A stretch of DNA of 5,382 nt from an uncultured Prevotellaceae bacterium (GTDB taxonomy: Bacteria > Bacteroidota > Bacteroidia > Bacteroidales > Bacteroidaceae), in the NCBI GenBank assembly GCA_947306605.1, contig CAMZHB010000128.1:1-5382 (forward strand), read 5' to 3'. Below the pieces are notes generated by a model. The model searched no databases, was not told the DNA's origin, and saw only the letters and a program-made list of their open reading frames with translations. Made by a program: the position numbers and the translations under genes. This document shows positions 1-5,112 of this stretch, in pieces; within the stretch, counting starts at the first letter, position 1; each line of letters opens with the position of its first letter.

Positions 1-165
1 CTGGTTGCGCACAAACAATTTACGCGTCACTCTCTCAACTTCAGCACCGGCCACCTCGCCCCAAGCCGCAAGCAAACGGTATTCCTGCAGCGGAGCCTCA
101 AGCCCTTGCTGACGCAAAAACTGATTTATCAGCAAGCCAATGGGTTTCTCTTTTTTGGAAAACAT
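1..165 (-). CDS. DUF721/DciA-like protein, N-terminal part (cut by window edge)
   Basis: The first 55 residues are visible, from ATG at 165-163 to the left edge of the window; family members of this type are about 95-100 residues. The protein begins MFSKKEKPIGLLINQFLRQQ, and later carries an AAW-x-EVAG-x-EVERVT segment followed by RKLFVRNQ. This matches the start of DUF721 domains (a conserved W, then V-G, then T, then a short basic strand leading to 'L.V'). The DUF721 family includes DciA, the bacterial replicative-helicase (DnaB) loader or operator that replaces DnaC/DnaI in most bacteria. The start is fixed by a 1-nt overlap with the recF stop (TGATG read on the minus strand), so the two genes are probably translationally coupled. 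The recF-DUF721 order is also found in Actinobacteria next to dnaA-dnaN-gyrB. The helicase-loader role is inferred from family and context; the C-terminal half cannot be seen. Confidence 0.8.
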   Translation of the reverse strand, partial: MFSKKEKPIGLLINQFLRQQGLEAPLQEYRLLAAWGEVAGAEVERVTRKLFVRNQ

Positions 166-1301
166 CAGTCTTCTCGGATTTGTCCGTCAACAACACTGAA
201 AAGTTTGAAATCCTTCCCCGTACGTTCGAGCACAGAGAGCAGAAACGCCCGATTCGTGTCCGTAATAAAGATTTGGCCGAAATGATTGCCCGACACCATG
301 CGCACTATGTGCTCCACACGCTGTTCGTCAAGCTTGTCAAAAATATCATCAAGCAACAGAACCGGCGTCCTGTGGCTTCCTTTCCGTTTCAAAAAGTCGA
401 ATTGCGCCAACTTCATCGCAATTACGAACGTCTTGTTCTGACCTTGTGAACCCTCACGTTTGATTGGGAAACCGTCAAGCAGCATATCGAGGTCGTCACG
501 GTGGAGACCCTTCAGCGAAAACCCCATGACGCGGTCCTTAGCCCGGTTTTCCTTGAGCAAATCCCGCAAAGACATCTCCGCAACATGCGACCGGTAAGTC
601 AAATCCACCGCTTCGTCGCCACCGGAAAGCTCCTTGTAAATCGTTTGAAAAATGGGCGAAAACTCATCTACGAACTGACGTCGCCTGTCATAAATCACCT
701 CGCCCGCATGAGCCATCTCCTCCTCGTAAATCTCAATAAAGGACGCCTCAGGTTCGGCCTCCGCCCGCAAAAGACTGTTCCGCTGTTGCAGAGCCTTGCG
801 GTAACGGATAAGCTGTTGCAGATAATCGGCGTCATACTGCGAGATGACCATATCCATAAAGCGCCTGCGCAACTCGCTGCCGCCTATAATCAGTTCCTGG
901 TCCTGCGGAGAAACCATCACAAGCAATATGCGCCCGATGTGGTCCGACAAACGCTGGTACTCTTTCCCGTTTCGTTTAAACGTTTTCTTATGTCCGCGCC
1001 TCACACTGCACTGTACTTTTTCCTCCAAGCCGTCTTCGTGCCGATAATCTCCCACAAGCGACATGAAATCAGCGTCATGGTTAATCACAAGCGAGTCGTT
1101 AAAGTTCGTGGAACTGCGACAGAACGAAAGATAATAGACCGCGTCGAGCACATTCGTCTTTCCCTCGCCGTTGTGTCCGACAAGACAGTTCACATTTGAG
1201 GAAAACTCGACGACAGCCTCCTTGATGTTCTTGTAATTATAGACTGTGAGTTGCTTCAACACCGAAGCGATGGTTACAAACGGGGCATAGCGTTCCACCA
1301 T
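165..1301 (-). CDS. recF: DNA replication and repair protein RecF
   Basis: RecF is an SMC-like ABC ATPase that binds ssDNA-dsDNA junctions and, with RecO and RecR, loads RecA at gaps. Numbered from ATG 1301 (378 aa), the protein has the N-terminal strand LKQLTVYNYKNI (15-26), Walker A GHNGEGKT (42-49), the RecF motif GLHRDDL (265-271), the ABC signature region GSQGQNKT (284-291), Walker B with LLLDDIFDKLD (about 315-325), and a C-terminal FITDTNR. It is full length for the family. Start choice is uncertain. The frame stays open to a TTG at 1355-1353, but that TTG lies inside a perfect -7 promoter box, so it is unlikely. ATG 1301 is the first ATG. GTG 1262 (365 aa) would begin exactly where family similarity begins. 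No clear Shine-Dalgarno sequence precedes any of them. The gene is divergent from the TPR gene and overlaps the DciA-like gene downstream by 1 nt. Confidence 0.95.
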   Translation of the reverse strand: MVERYAPFVTIASVLKQLTVYNYKNIKEAVVEFSSNVNCLVGHNGEGKTNVLDAVYYLSFCRSSTNFNDSLVINHDADFMSLVGDYRHEDGLEEKVQCSVRRGHKKTFKRNGKEYQRLSDHIGRILLVMVSPQDQELIIGGSELRRRFMDMVISQYDADYLQQLIRYRKALQQRNSLLRAEAEPEASFIEIYEEEMAHAGEVIYDRRRQFVDEFSPIFQTIYKELSGGDEAVDLTYRSHVAEMSLRDLLKENRAKDRVMGFSLKGLHRDDLDMLLDGFPIKREGSQGQNKTFVIAMKLAQFDFLKRKGSHRTPVLLLDDIFDKLDEQRVEHIVRMVSGNHFGQIFITDTNRAFLLSVLERTGKDFKLFSVVDGQIRED

Positions 1302-1352
1302 ATCTTTCACTTCATCTGGCCCGGAACAGGCCGTATGTGCAGTTTGGTATTG

Positions 1353-1360
1353 CAAATTTA
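1353..1360 (-). promoter_or_regulatory. Candidate recF-dciA promoter, -7 box
   Basis: On the minus strand this reads TAAATTTG followed by CA, a perfect match to the Bacteroidetes -7 consensus TAnnTTTG. A good TTTG -33 box at the usual 19-21 bp is not seen; an 8-bp palindrome (GAGCGCTC, 1378-1385) occupies that place. Transcription would start near 1345-1348, giving an untranslated leader of about 45 nt before ATG 1301. The identification rests on motif and position only. Confidence 0.5.
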
Positions 1361-1361
1361 G

Positions 1362-1378
1362 CTTTTCCGGACGAAAAG
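1362..1378. repeat. Inverted repeat CTTTTC-N5-GAAAAG at the recF promoter
   Basis: Two perfect 6-bp arms (CTTTTC at 1362-1367 and GAAAAG at 1373-1378) flank the 5-nt spacer CGGAC. The dyad lies immediately upstream of the candidate recF -7 box, inside the space between -7 and -33, and runs into the palindrome GAGCGCTC (1378-1385). The position would suit a repressor site. It does not resemble the E. coli (CTGT-N8-ACAG) or Bacillus LexA operators. The function is inference, and a chance dyad of this size is possible. Confidence 0.35.
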
Positions 1379-1432
1379 AGCGCTCCTGGCAACAATAAAA
1401 AACCGGTTGTTGAAAAAAAAGATGCCTTTCGC

Positions 1433-1463
1433 TTCGTTAAACAAGGGGAAATAAGTAACTTTG
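1433..1463 (+). promoter_or_regulatory. Candidate promoter of the TPR-ribH operon
   Basis: TAACTTTG at 1456-1463, followed by C, is a perfect TAnnTTTG -7 box. A weak -33-like TTCG lies at 1433-1436, 19 bp upstream. Transcription would start near 1470, leaving an A-rich leader of about 40 nt with no Shine-Dalgarno sequence (it ends AACAAAAGAAAT before the ATG), which is the usual Bacteroidetes style of translation initiation region. Confidence 0.6.
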
Positions 1464-1511
1464 CGGCTACAAATAAAAAGCATCTTAAAGAAATAATAAA
1501 ACAAAAGAAAT

Positions 1512-2174
1512 ATGGCAACGAAACAAACGTTAGACATTAACGAAACATTGAACAAGTCGGAAGCTTTCTTTGTGAAGTACAAGACTTACATCCTTGGCGC
1601 TCTCGCCGCAATCATTCTTATCATCGCCGGTGTCTCCATTTGGAAAAAACAAGCCGCAAAAAAAGAAGAAAAAGCAAGCACAATGTTGGCCAAAGGTCAG
1701 AACTTATTCGCCGCAAACGACTACGAGTCTGCTCTAAATGGCGACAAAGCAGGCTATATAGGCTTCTTGCAAATTGCTAAAAAGTACAGCAGCACAAAAG
1801 CAGGCAACCTGGCAAACCTCTATGCCGGACTTTCGTATTACTATAAGGACGATATCAAGAACGCCATCAAATATCTTGAGGCCTATGACACGAAAGGAGA
1901 CAACACCATCTCACCTACGGCTATCGGAGCTTTAGCTGACTGCTACGCAAGCACAGGCAGTGTGGACAAAGCCATAGATCTGCTGAAGAAAGCTGCAGAA
2001 AAATCCAGCACATCGGCACTTAGTCCCATTTTCCTCAAAAAAGCCGGCATCTTGCTCGAATCTCAGAATAAACTTGACGAAGCCAAGAAGCTCTATGAGG
2101 AGATTCAGACGAAGTATCGCAACAGTGCTGAAGGCCAGGACATAGAAAAGTATATTGAACGCGTAAGTAAATAA
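1512..2174 (+). CDS. Membrane-anchored tetratricopeptide repeat protein (YfgM-like architecture)
   Basis: The protein has 220 residues. A short, charged N-terminus (1-23) is followed by one hydrophobic segment, YILGALAAIILIIAGVSIW (26-44), and then a lysine-rich stretch (KKQAAKKEEK). The rest is helical with about three TPR-like units, near 99-127 (LYAGLSYYYKDDIKNAIKYL), 133-164 (ALADCYASTGSVDKAIDLL) and 170-202 (KAGILLESQNKLDEAKKLY). There is no signal-peptidase or lipobox site, so it is probably an N-in, C-out inner-membrane protein with a periplasmic TPR domain. This layout resembles E. coli YfgM, a SecYEG-associated chaperone helper, but similarity in layout does not prove the same job. 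ATG 1512 follows an A-rich leader and a good -7 box. ribH starts 23 nt after the stop, so the two are probably co-transcribed. Confidence 0.85.
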   Translation: MATKQTLDINETLNKSEAFFVKYKTYILGALAAIILIIAGVSIWKKQAAKKEEKASTMLAKGQNLFAANDYESALNGDKAGYIGFLQIAKKYSSTKAGNLANLYAGLSYYYKDDIKNAIKYLEAYDTKGDNTISPTAIGALADCYASTGSVDKAIDLLKKAAEKSSTSALSPIFLKKAGILLESQNKLDEAKKLYEEIQTKYRNSAEGQDIEKYIERVSK

Positions 2175-2197
2175 TCACAACCGGCTTCTACGACACC

Positions 2198-2698
2198 ATG
2201 TCTTCAAGTTCCTACAACTTTCAAAACATGACAGACGCGCCCATGCCTGAGGCTTCAGACATGAGAATAGGCATCGTGGTCAGCGAATGGAACAACAACA
2301 TCACAGAAGACCTACTTGCCGGCGCCTTTGAAACGTTGAAAAAGTACGGTGTCAAAGAAGAAAACATCATCGTCCGTTCTGTACCGGGCAGTTTCGAACT
2401 TGTGTTTGGCTGTTCCCAAATGATAAAATACGGAAACGTAGACGGCGTCATCGCAATCGGATGTATCATCCGCGGAGATACGCCTCATTTCGAATATATC
2501 AGCGGTGGAGCCACACAAGGTTTGATAGAGCTCAACCTGAAGTCGGACATACCGGTTGTGTTTGGCGTACTTACAACGAACAATCTCCAACAAGCCGAAG
2601 AGCGTGCCGGAGGTATGCTCGGCAACAAGGGAGATGAATACGCCATTACCGCAATAAAAATGGTCGATTACGCACGTTCTTTAAAAAAGAATTCGTAA
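2198..2698 (+). CDS. ribH: 6,7-dimethyl-8-ribityllumazine synthase
   Basis: RibH catalyses the penultimate step of riboflavin synthesis. It condenses 5-amino-6-(D-ribitylamino)uracil with 3,4-dihydroxy-2-butanone 4-phosphate to form 6,7-dimethyl-8-ribityllumazine in the cytosol, usually as a pentamer or a 60-mer shell. The 166 residues show all family motifs: SEWN (29-32, substrate pocket), VPGSFEL (62-68), IAIGCIIRGDTPHFEY (85-100, with H97 matching the catalytic histidine), VVFGVLTTNNLQQAEERAG (120-138, with R136 near the phosphate site) and NKGDEYAITAIKM (143-155). The first 22 residues precede the catalytic core (MRIGIVVSEWN); a similar extension (…DASDM-like) is typical in Bacteroidales, supporting ATG 2198. 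It lies 23 nt after the TPR gene. No other rib gene is in the window. Its TAA stop is also the first part of a candidate tRNA promoter. Confidence 0.97.
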   Translation: MSSSSYNFQNMTDAPMPEASDMRIGIVVSEWNNNITEDLLAGAFETLKKYGVKEENIIVRSVPGSFELVFGCSQMIKYGNVDGVIAIGCIIRGDTPHFEYISGGATQGLIELNLKSDIPVVFGVLTTNNLQQAEERAGGMLGNKGDEYAITAIKMVDYARSLKKNS

Positions 2699-2703
2699 TT
2701 TTG
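2696..2703 (+). promoter_or_regulatory. Candidate tRNA-Tyr promoter, -7 box overlapping the ribH stop
   Basis: TAATTTTG, followed by CA, matches the Bacteroidetes -7 consensus TAnnTTTG exactly, and its first three bases are the ribH stop codon TAA. The expected start of transcription is near 2708-2711, some 10 nt before the mature tRNA 5' end at 2721, a normal leader length. The -33 region lies inside the ribH coding sequence and has no clear TTTG. Confidence 0.55.
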
Positions 2704-2720
2704 CACCGCAAATCAAAGGA

Positions 2721-2803
2721 GGGCAGTTTCCAGAGCGGCCAAATGGGGCAGACTGTAAATCTGCTGGTTTTTACCTTCGGTGGTTCGAATCCATCACTGC
2801 CCA
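2721..2803 (+). tRNA. tRNA-Tyr (anticodon GUA)
   Basis: The full cloverleaf can be drawn. The acceptor stem pairs GGGCAGT (2721-2727) with ACTGCCC (2796-2802), with discriminator A2803. A 3-bp D stem pairs CCA (2730-2732) with TGG (2744-2746) around the loop GAGCGGCCAAA. The anticodon stem pairs GCAGA (2748-2752) with TCTGC (2760-2764) around the loop CTGTAAA, which puts anticodon GTA at 2755-2757. A long class II variable arm spans about 2765-2778 (GGT/ACC stem). The T stem pairs GGTGG with CCATC around TTCGAAT. The long variable arm and the A discriminator both fit tRNA-Tyr. The 3' CCA is not encoded (CAAG follows A2803), so it must be added after transcription. The gene starts 22 nt after ribH and is followed directly by a hairpin terminator. 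Confidence 0.97.
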
Positions 2804-2843
2804 CAAGAAATCCTCAACTTAACGGTTGAGGATTTTTTCTTGT
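2803..2843. terminator. Bidirectional hairpin terminator between tRNA-Tyr and rarA
   Basis: The core stem is AAATCCTCAAC (2808-2818) paired with GTTGAGGATTT (2825-2835), 11 bp with the 6-nt loop TTAACG. On the plus strand the descending arm runs into a T tract (2833-2838), a classic intrinsic terminator for the tRNA and any ribH read-through. An outer repeat, ACAAGAAA (2803-2810) against TTTCTTGT (2836-2843), allows a longer pairing with a 3-nt bulge. Read on the minus strand, the hairpin starts immediately after the rarA stop, but its tail (ATTTCTTG) is less T-rich, so termination may be weaker in that direction. Confidence 0.85.
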
Positions 2844-4123
2844 TACTTGGTTTCTTTATCTTTGCCCCAGAGTCGTGTCATCCGTTCCCGGAGTTTCGCT
2901 TCCGCAGGATTGTCCTGGCTCTCCCAAACCTGTGTCTGCCGTAACTGGTCCGGCATGTACTGTTGTTTTACAAAGTGTCCCGGATAATCGTGTGCGTACT
3001 TGTAATCTGCACCATAACCCAAGTCATCCATGAGTTGTGTCGGCGCATTACGCAGATGGAGCGGCACAGGCAGGTTTCCCGTCTGTTCCACAAGCCCCAA
3101 CGCCTTGCCTATGCCCAGGTAAGCCGAATTGCTTTTCGGACTCGTGGCAAGATAAACAGTTGCCTCGGCCAAAGGAATGCGACCTTCGGGCCAACCTATC
3201 TTTTGTACGGCATCAAAGGCGGCATTTGCCAGCAACAATGCGTTAGGATTGGCCAAGCCAATGTCTTCTGCGGCAGAAATAATCAGGCGTCGTGCGATGA
3301 ATTTCGGGTCTTCACCGGAGGCAACCATACGTGCCAGCCAGTACAACGCGGCATCGGGGTCGCTTCCGCGGATACTTTTGATGAATGCCGAAATAATGTC
3401 GTAGTGCATCTCGCCATTTTTGTCGTAGGCCTGAGGATTTTGCTGCAGTTCACGGGTCACGATTTCGTTAGTGAACTCTATGGGATCGCCTTCGGGACTT
3501 GACGATACGATAAGGTCCACTATGTTGAGCAGTTTTCGGGCATCGCCGCCACTATATCGGACTAAGGCGTCCGTTTCCTTGACATAGATTTTTCTATCTT
3601 TGAGATAGGAATCCTTAGACAGGACACGCTGCAACAGTTCTAAAAGGTCCTCATTGCTAAGACTCTTCAAAACGTACACTTGACAGCGGGAGAGCAACGG
3701 ACGTATGACTTCGAACGACGGGTTTTCGGTTGTCGCGCCTATAAGTGTGACCACCCCCTGCTCAACTGCGGCCAGCAGCGAGTCTTGTTGCGACTTGCTG
3801 AAACGATGTATTTCGTCAATGAAAAGAATCGGCGTCGGGGAATCAAAAAAGCGGCTTTTCTTAGCTTGTTCAATCACTTCGCGCACTTCTTTAACCCCAC
3901 TGCTCACGGCGCTGAGCGTGTAAAAAGCCGAATGAAGCGTTGTGGCAAAAATTTGCGCCAACGTGGTTTTTCCCACACCCGGCGGTCCCCACAGTATGAA
4001 AGAGCTGACACGCTTGGTCTCAAGCATACGGCGCAGCACCCCGTTTTTACCCACGAGATGCTCCTGTCCAATGTAATCGTCAAGCGTTCTGGGACGCATT
4101 CTCTCTGCCAAAGGTATTGCCAT
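2843..4123 (-). CDS. rarA: Replication-associated recombination protein A (RarA/MgsA), AAA+ ATPase
   Basis: RarA (MgsA; WRNIP1 in eukaryotes) is a clamp-loader-like AAA+ ATPase that acts at stalled replication forks, probably as a tetramer that opens duplex ends. The 426 residues are full length. The conserved start PLAERMRPRTLDDYIGQEHLVG (4-25) is followed by Walker A GPPGVGKT (46-53), Walker B ILFIDEIHRF (99-108), sensor 1 GATTENPSF (129-137), the SRC arginine-finger motif (145-147) and sensor 2 GGDARKLLN (192-200). The C-terminal MgsA region includes IRGSDPDAALYWLARM (251-266), AAEDIGLANP (284-293), SPKSN (328-332) and LHLRNAPTQLMDDLGYG (355-371). ATG 4123 is the right start because the PLAERMRP block begins at residue 4. 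The gene begins 16 nt after the GH25 stop and has no promoter of its own that I can see, so it is probably co-transcribed with it. It converges on tRNA-Tyr across a shared terminator. Confidence 0.97.
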   Translation of the reverse strand: MAIPLAERMRPRTLDDYIGQEHLVGKNGVLRRMLETKRVSSFILWGPPGVGKTTLAQIFATTLHSAFYTLSAVSSGVKEVREVIEQAKKSRFFDSPTPILFIDEIHRFSKSQQDSLLAAVEQGVVTLIGATTENPSFEVIRPLLSRCQVYVLKSLSNEDLLELLQRVLSKDSYLKDRKIYVKETDALVRYSGGDARKLLNIVDLIVSSSPEGDPIEFTNEIVTRELQQNPQAYDKNGEMHYDIISAFIKSIRGSDPDAALYWLARMVASGEDPKFIARRLIISAAEDIGLANPNALLLANAAFDAVQKIGWPEGRIPLAEATVYLATSPKSNSAYLGIGKALGLVEQTGNLPVPLHLRNAPTQLMDDLGYGADYKYAHDYPGHFVKQQYMPDQLRQTQVWESQDNPAEAKLRERMTRLWGKDKETK

Positions 4124-4139
4124 ATCGCTCTAATCTTTT

Positions 4140-5015
4140 CTATATATCCATTTCCTCATCCAACAGTTCGAGTTCGTCTTCGTCAGAACGGCCTATCGTG
4201 AGTTTTTGAAGGTCATACATGGAACCGTTGTAGATGTTCAAGTCCACATCTCCCTTGATGCCGTCCACACGTCCGGCGTCGGTGTGTTGCCAAAACTTCC
4301 ACGGACCGCGATATCGCAGAGTGTCCACGTAATAATGGGCTATCCAGTAAGGATATTCGTTGAAGACGCTGTCAGACAGGTAACGCAACTTAAAATCGTA
4401 GTTGGTGTAAATGATAGGCTTGACATCGTAGGCCGCTTCCACCGTCTGCAGCCACGTAAGCGCGGCTTTCTTGATTTCTTGAGCCGACAACGTGCCTTTT
4501 TGCTCAAAGTCCAGCACGGGCGGAAGGTCACCTGCTTGCAAGTGAACCTGTTTTAGGAAATACTCTGCCTGAGATTTTGCCGGCACAGAGGGAACAAAGA
4601 AATGGTAGGCCCCGCAAATGAAGTTGTTTTCGCGGGCACGGAAGAAGTTATCGTTGAAATTGTTGTCCAGCATTGAGAGACCCTCCGTCGCTTTTATGAT
4701 AATGAAGCGTACAGGTGTGCCGTCGATGCTGGCATTCCGCAAACGGTCCCAATCAATCTCGCCCTGGTAATGCGAAATATCGATACCGTGAATGGAATAT
4801 CCGGCTGGAAACTTGTGTTCGCCAAAGATGCCTTTCCAACGGAACGACGTGGGGCTCACAAAGAAGTAGTAAAACACGAACGCATAGGCAGCCAGCATCA
4901 GCGCTCCCCCACCCCATACGGCCCATGACGGCCAATGGTGGAGGGAACTCCAACGACTGCGGCGCTTACCGCTTTTTCGTTTTTTCTTTCTTTGAGTTAG
5001 TTTCTTCTTTGTCAA
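4140..5015 (-). CDS. Membrane-anchored glycoside hydrolase family 25 (lysozyme/muramidase-like) protein
   Basis: GH25 enzymes are N-acetylmuramidases that cut the MurNAc-GlcNAc bond of peptidoglycan. This 291-aa protein has a very basic N-terminus (about 14 K/R in residues 1-21), one hydrophobic segment (about 30-53), and a GH25 domain from about 74 to 268. The key motifs are GIDISHYQGEIDW (77-89, with D79 matching the family's first aspartate), IIKATEG (106-112), GAYHFF (135-140), PVLDFE (166-171, with D169 and E171 as the catalytic DxE pair), IIYTN (201-205), YWIAHY (223-228) and FWQHTDAGRVDG followed by GDVDLN (255-260). All expected acidic residues are present, so it is probably active. 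The layout implies N-in topology with the enzyme in the periplasm, tethered rather than secreted. A very acidic tail (SDEDELELLDEEMD) closes the protein. The start is uncertain: TTG 5015 is the only standard start before the membrane segment (next is ATG 4898, residue 40), and it overlaps a perfect -7 box. Confidence 0.9.
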   Translation of the reverse strand: MTKKKLTQRKKKRKSGKRRSRWSSLHHWPSWAVWGGGALMLAAYAFVFYYFFVSPTSFRWKGIFGEHKFPAGYSIHGIDISHYQGEIDWDRLRNASIDGTPVRFIIIKATEGLSMLDNNFNDNFFRARENNFICGAYHFFVPSVPAKSQAEYFLKQVHLQAGDLPPVLDFEQKGTLSAQEIKKAALTWLQTVEAAYDVKPIIYTNYDFKLRYLSDSVFNEYPYWIAHYYVDTLRYRGPWKFWQHTDAGRVDGIKGDVDLNIYNGSMYDLQKLTIGRSDEDELELLDEEMDI

Positions 5016-5020
5016 ACTTA
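5013..5020 (-). promoter_or_regulatory. Candidate GH25-rarA promoter, -7 box
   Basis: On the minus strand this reads TAAGTTTG, followed by AC, a perfect TAnnTTTG match sitting just downstream of the pfp terminator. A run of T (complement of 5041-5045) lies about 20 bp upstream, where TTTG is expected. The conflict is that the last three bases of the box are the TTG start assumed for the GH25 gene, so a transcript from this box would lack that codon. Either the box or that start is therefore likely to be wrong. Confidence 0.4.
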
Positions 5021-5040
5021 GTTCGCCGTATGTTTGAGAT

Positions 5041-5092
5041 AAAAACGGGAGTCAGGCATCAAGTTCTTGCAGTCTCGGTTCCCGACTCCCGT
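5041..5092 (-). terminator. Hairpin terminator after pfp
   Basis: On the minus strand ACGGGAGTC (5092-5084) pairs perfectly with GACTCCCGT (5053-5045), and TTTTT (complement of 5041-5045) follows, then ATC. The 9-bp stem closes a 30-nt loop, and two more G-C pairs can form past a single mismatch. It begins 20 nt after the pfp stop. There is no T tract on the other strand, so it should act only on pfp transcripts. The long loop makes it somewhat less compact than the usual intrinsic terminator. Confidence 0.75.
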
Positions 5093-5112
5093 AGATTGTC
5101 CGTGCCGGAGTT

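Noticed and set aside
501..1199. Long plus-strand open frame of 232 codons opposite recF
   Set aside because: It lies entirely antisense to a full-length recF with all motifs intact, has no recognisable domain and no promoter; it is a shadow of recF codon structure.
1390..1412. CAACAA/TTGTTG inverted repeat around AACCGGTT in the recF/TPR intergenic region
   Set aside because: Arms are short and low in complexity, with no T tract or fixed distance to either -7 box; not strong enough to call an operator or terminator.
1337..1540. Plus-strand frame of 67 codons starting at GTG, overlapping the TPR start
   Set aside because: It crosses the candidate promoter of the TPR gene and ends inside that gene in another frame; no supporting motif.
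1312..1582. Short hydrophobic minus-strand frames across the recF/TPR intergenic region
   Set aside because: They run through the promoter region and the start of the TPR gene on the wrong strand; the hydrophobicity is what A-rich DNA gives when read as T-rich codons.
2721..2843. tRNA-Tyr as a possible integration (attB) site
   Set aside because: There is no integrase, no repeat of the tRNA 3' end in the window, and the tRNA is followed directly by its terminator and a housekeeping gene.
2963..3502. Plus-strand open frame of 179 codons opposite rarA (and another at 3680-4201)
   Set aside because: Both are antisense to rarA, whose motifs are complete; the translations show no domain or signal peptide.
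4109..4116. A TAnnTTTG match (TACCTTTG, minus strand) at rarA codons 3-5, upstream of a second ATG
   Set aside because: The bases encode the conserved PLAERMRP block of RarA, so the match is explained by coding constraint; starting at the later ATG would remove conserved residues.
5029..5036. A plus-strand TAnnTTTG match (TATGTTTG) between pfp and the GH25 gene
   Set aside because: No plus-strand gene lies downstream; it would only drive antisense RNA into pfp.
5018..5059. Mini-frame MPDSRFYLKHTAN on the minus strand upstream of the GH25 gene
   Set aside because: Its ATG lies in the loop of the pfp terminator and it ends at the -7 box; 13 codons with no features is expected by chance, and no attenuator-like structure follows.
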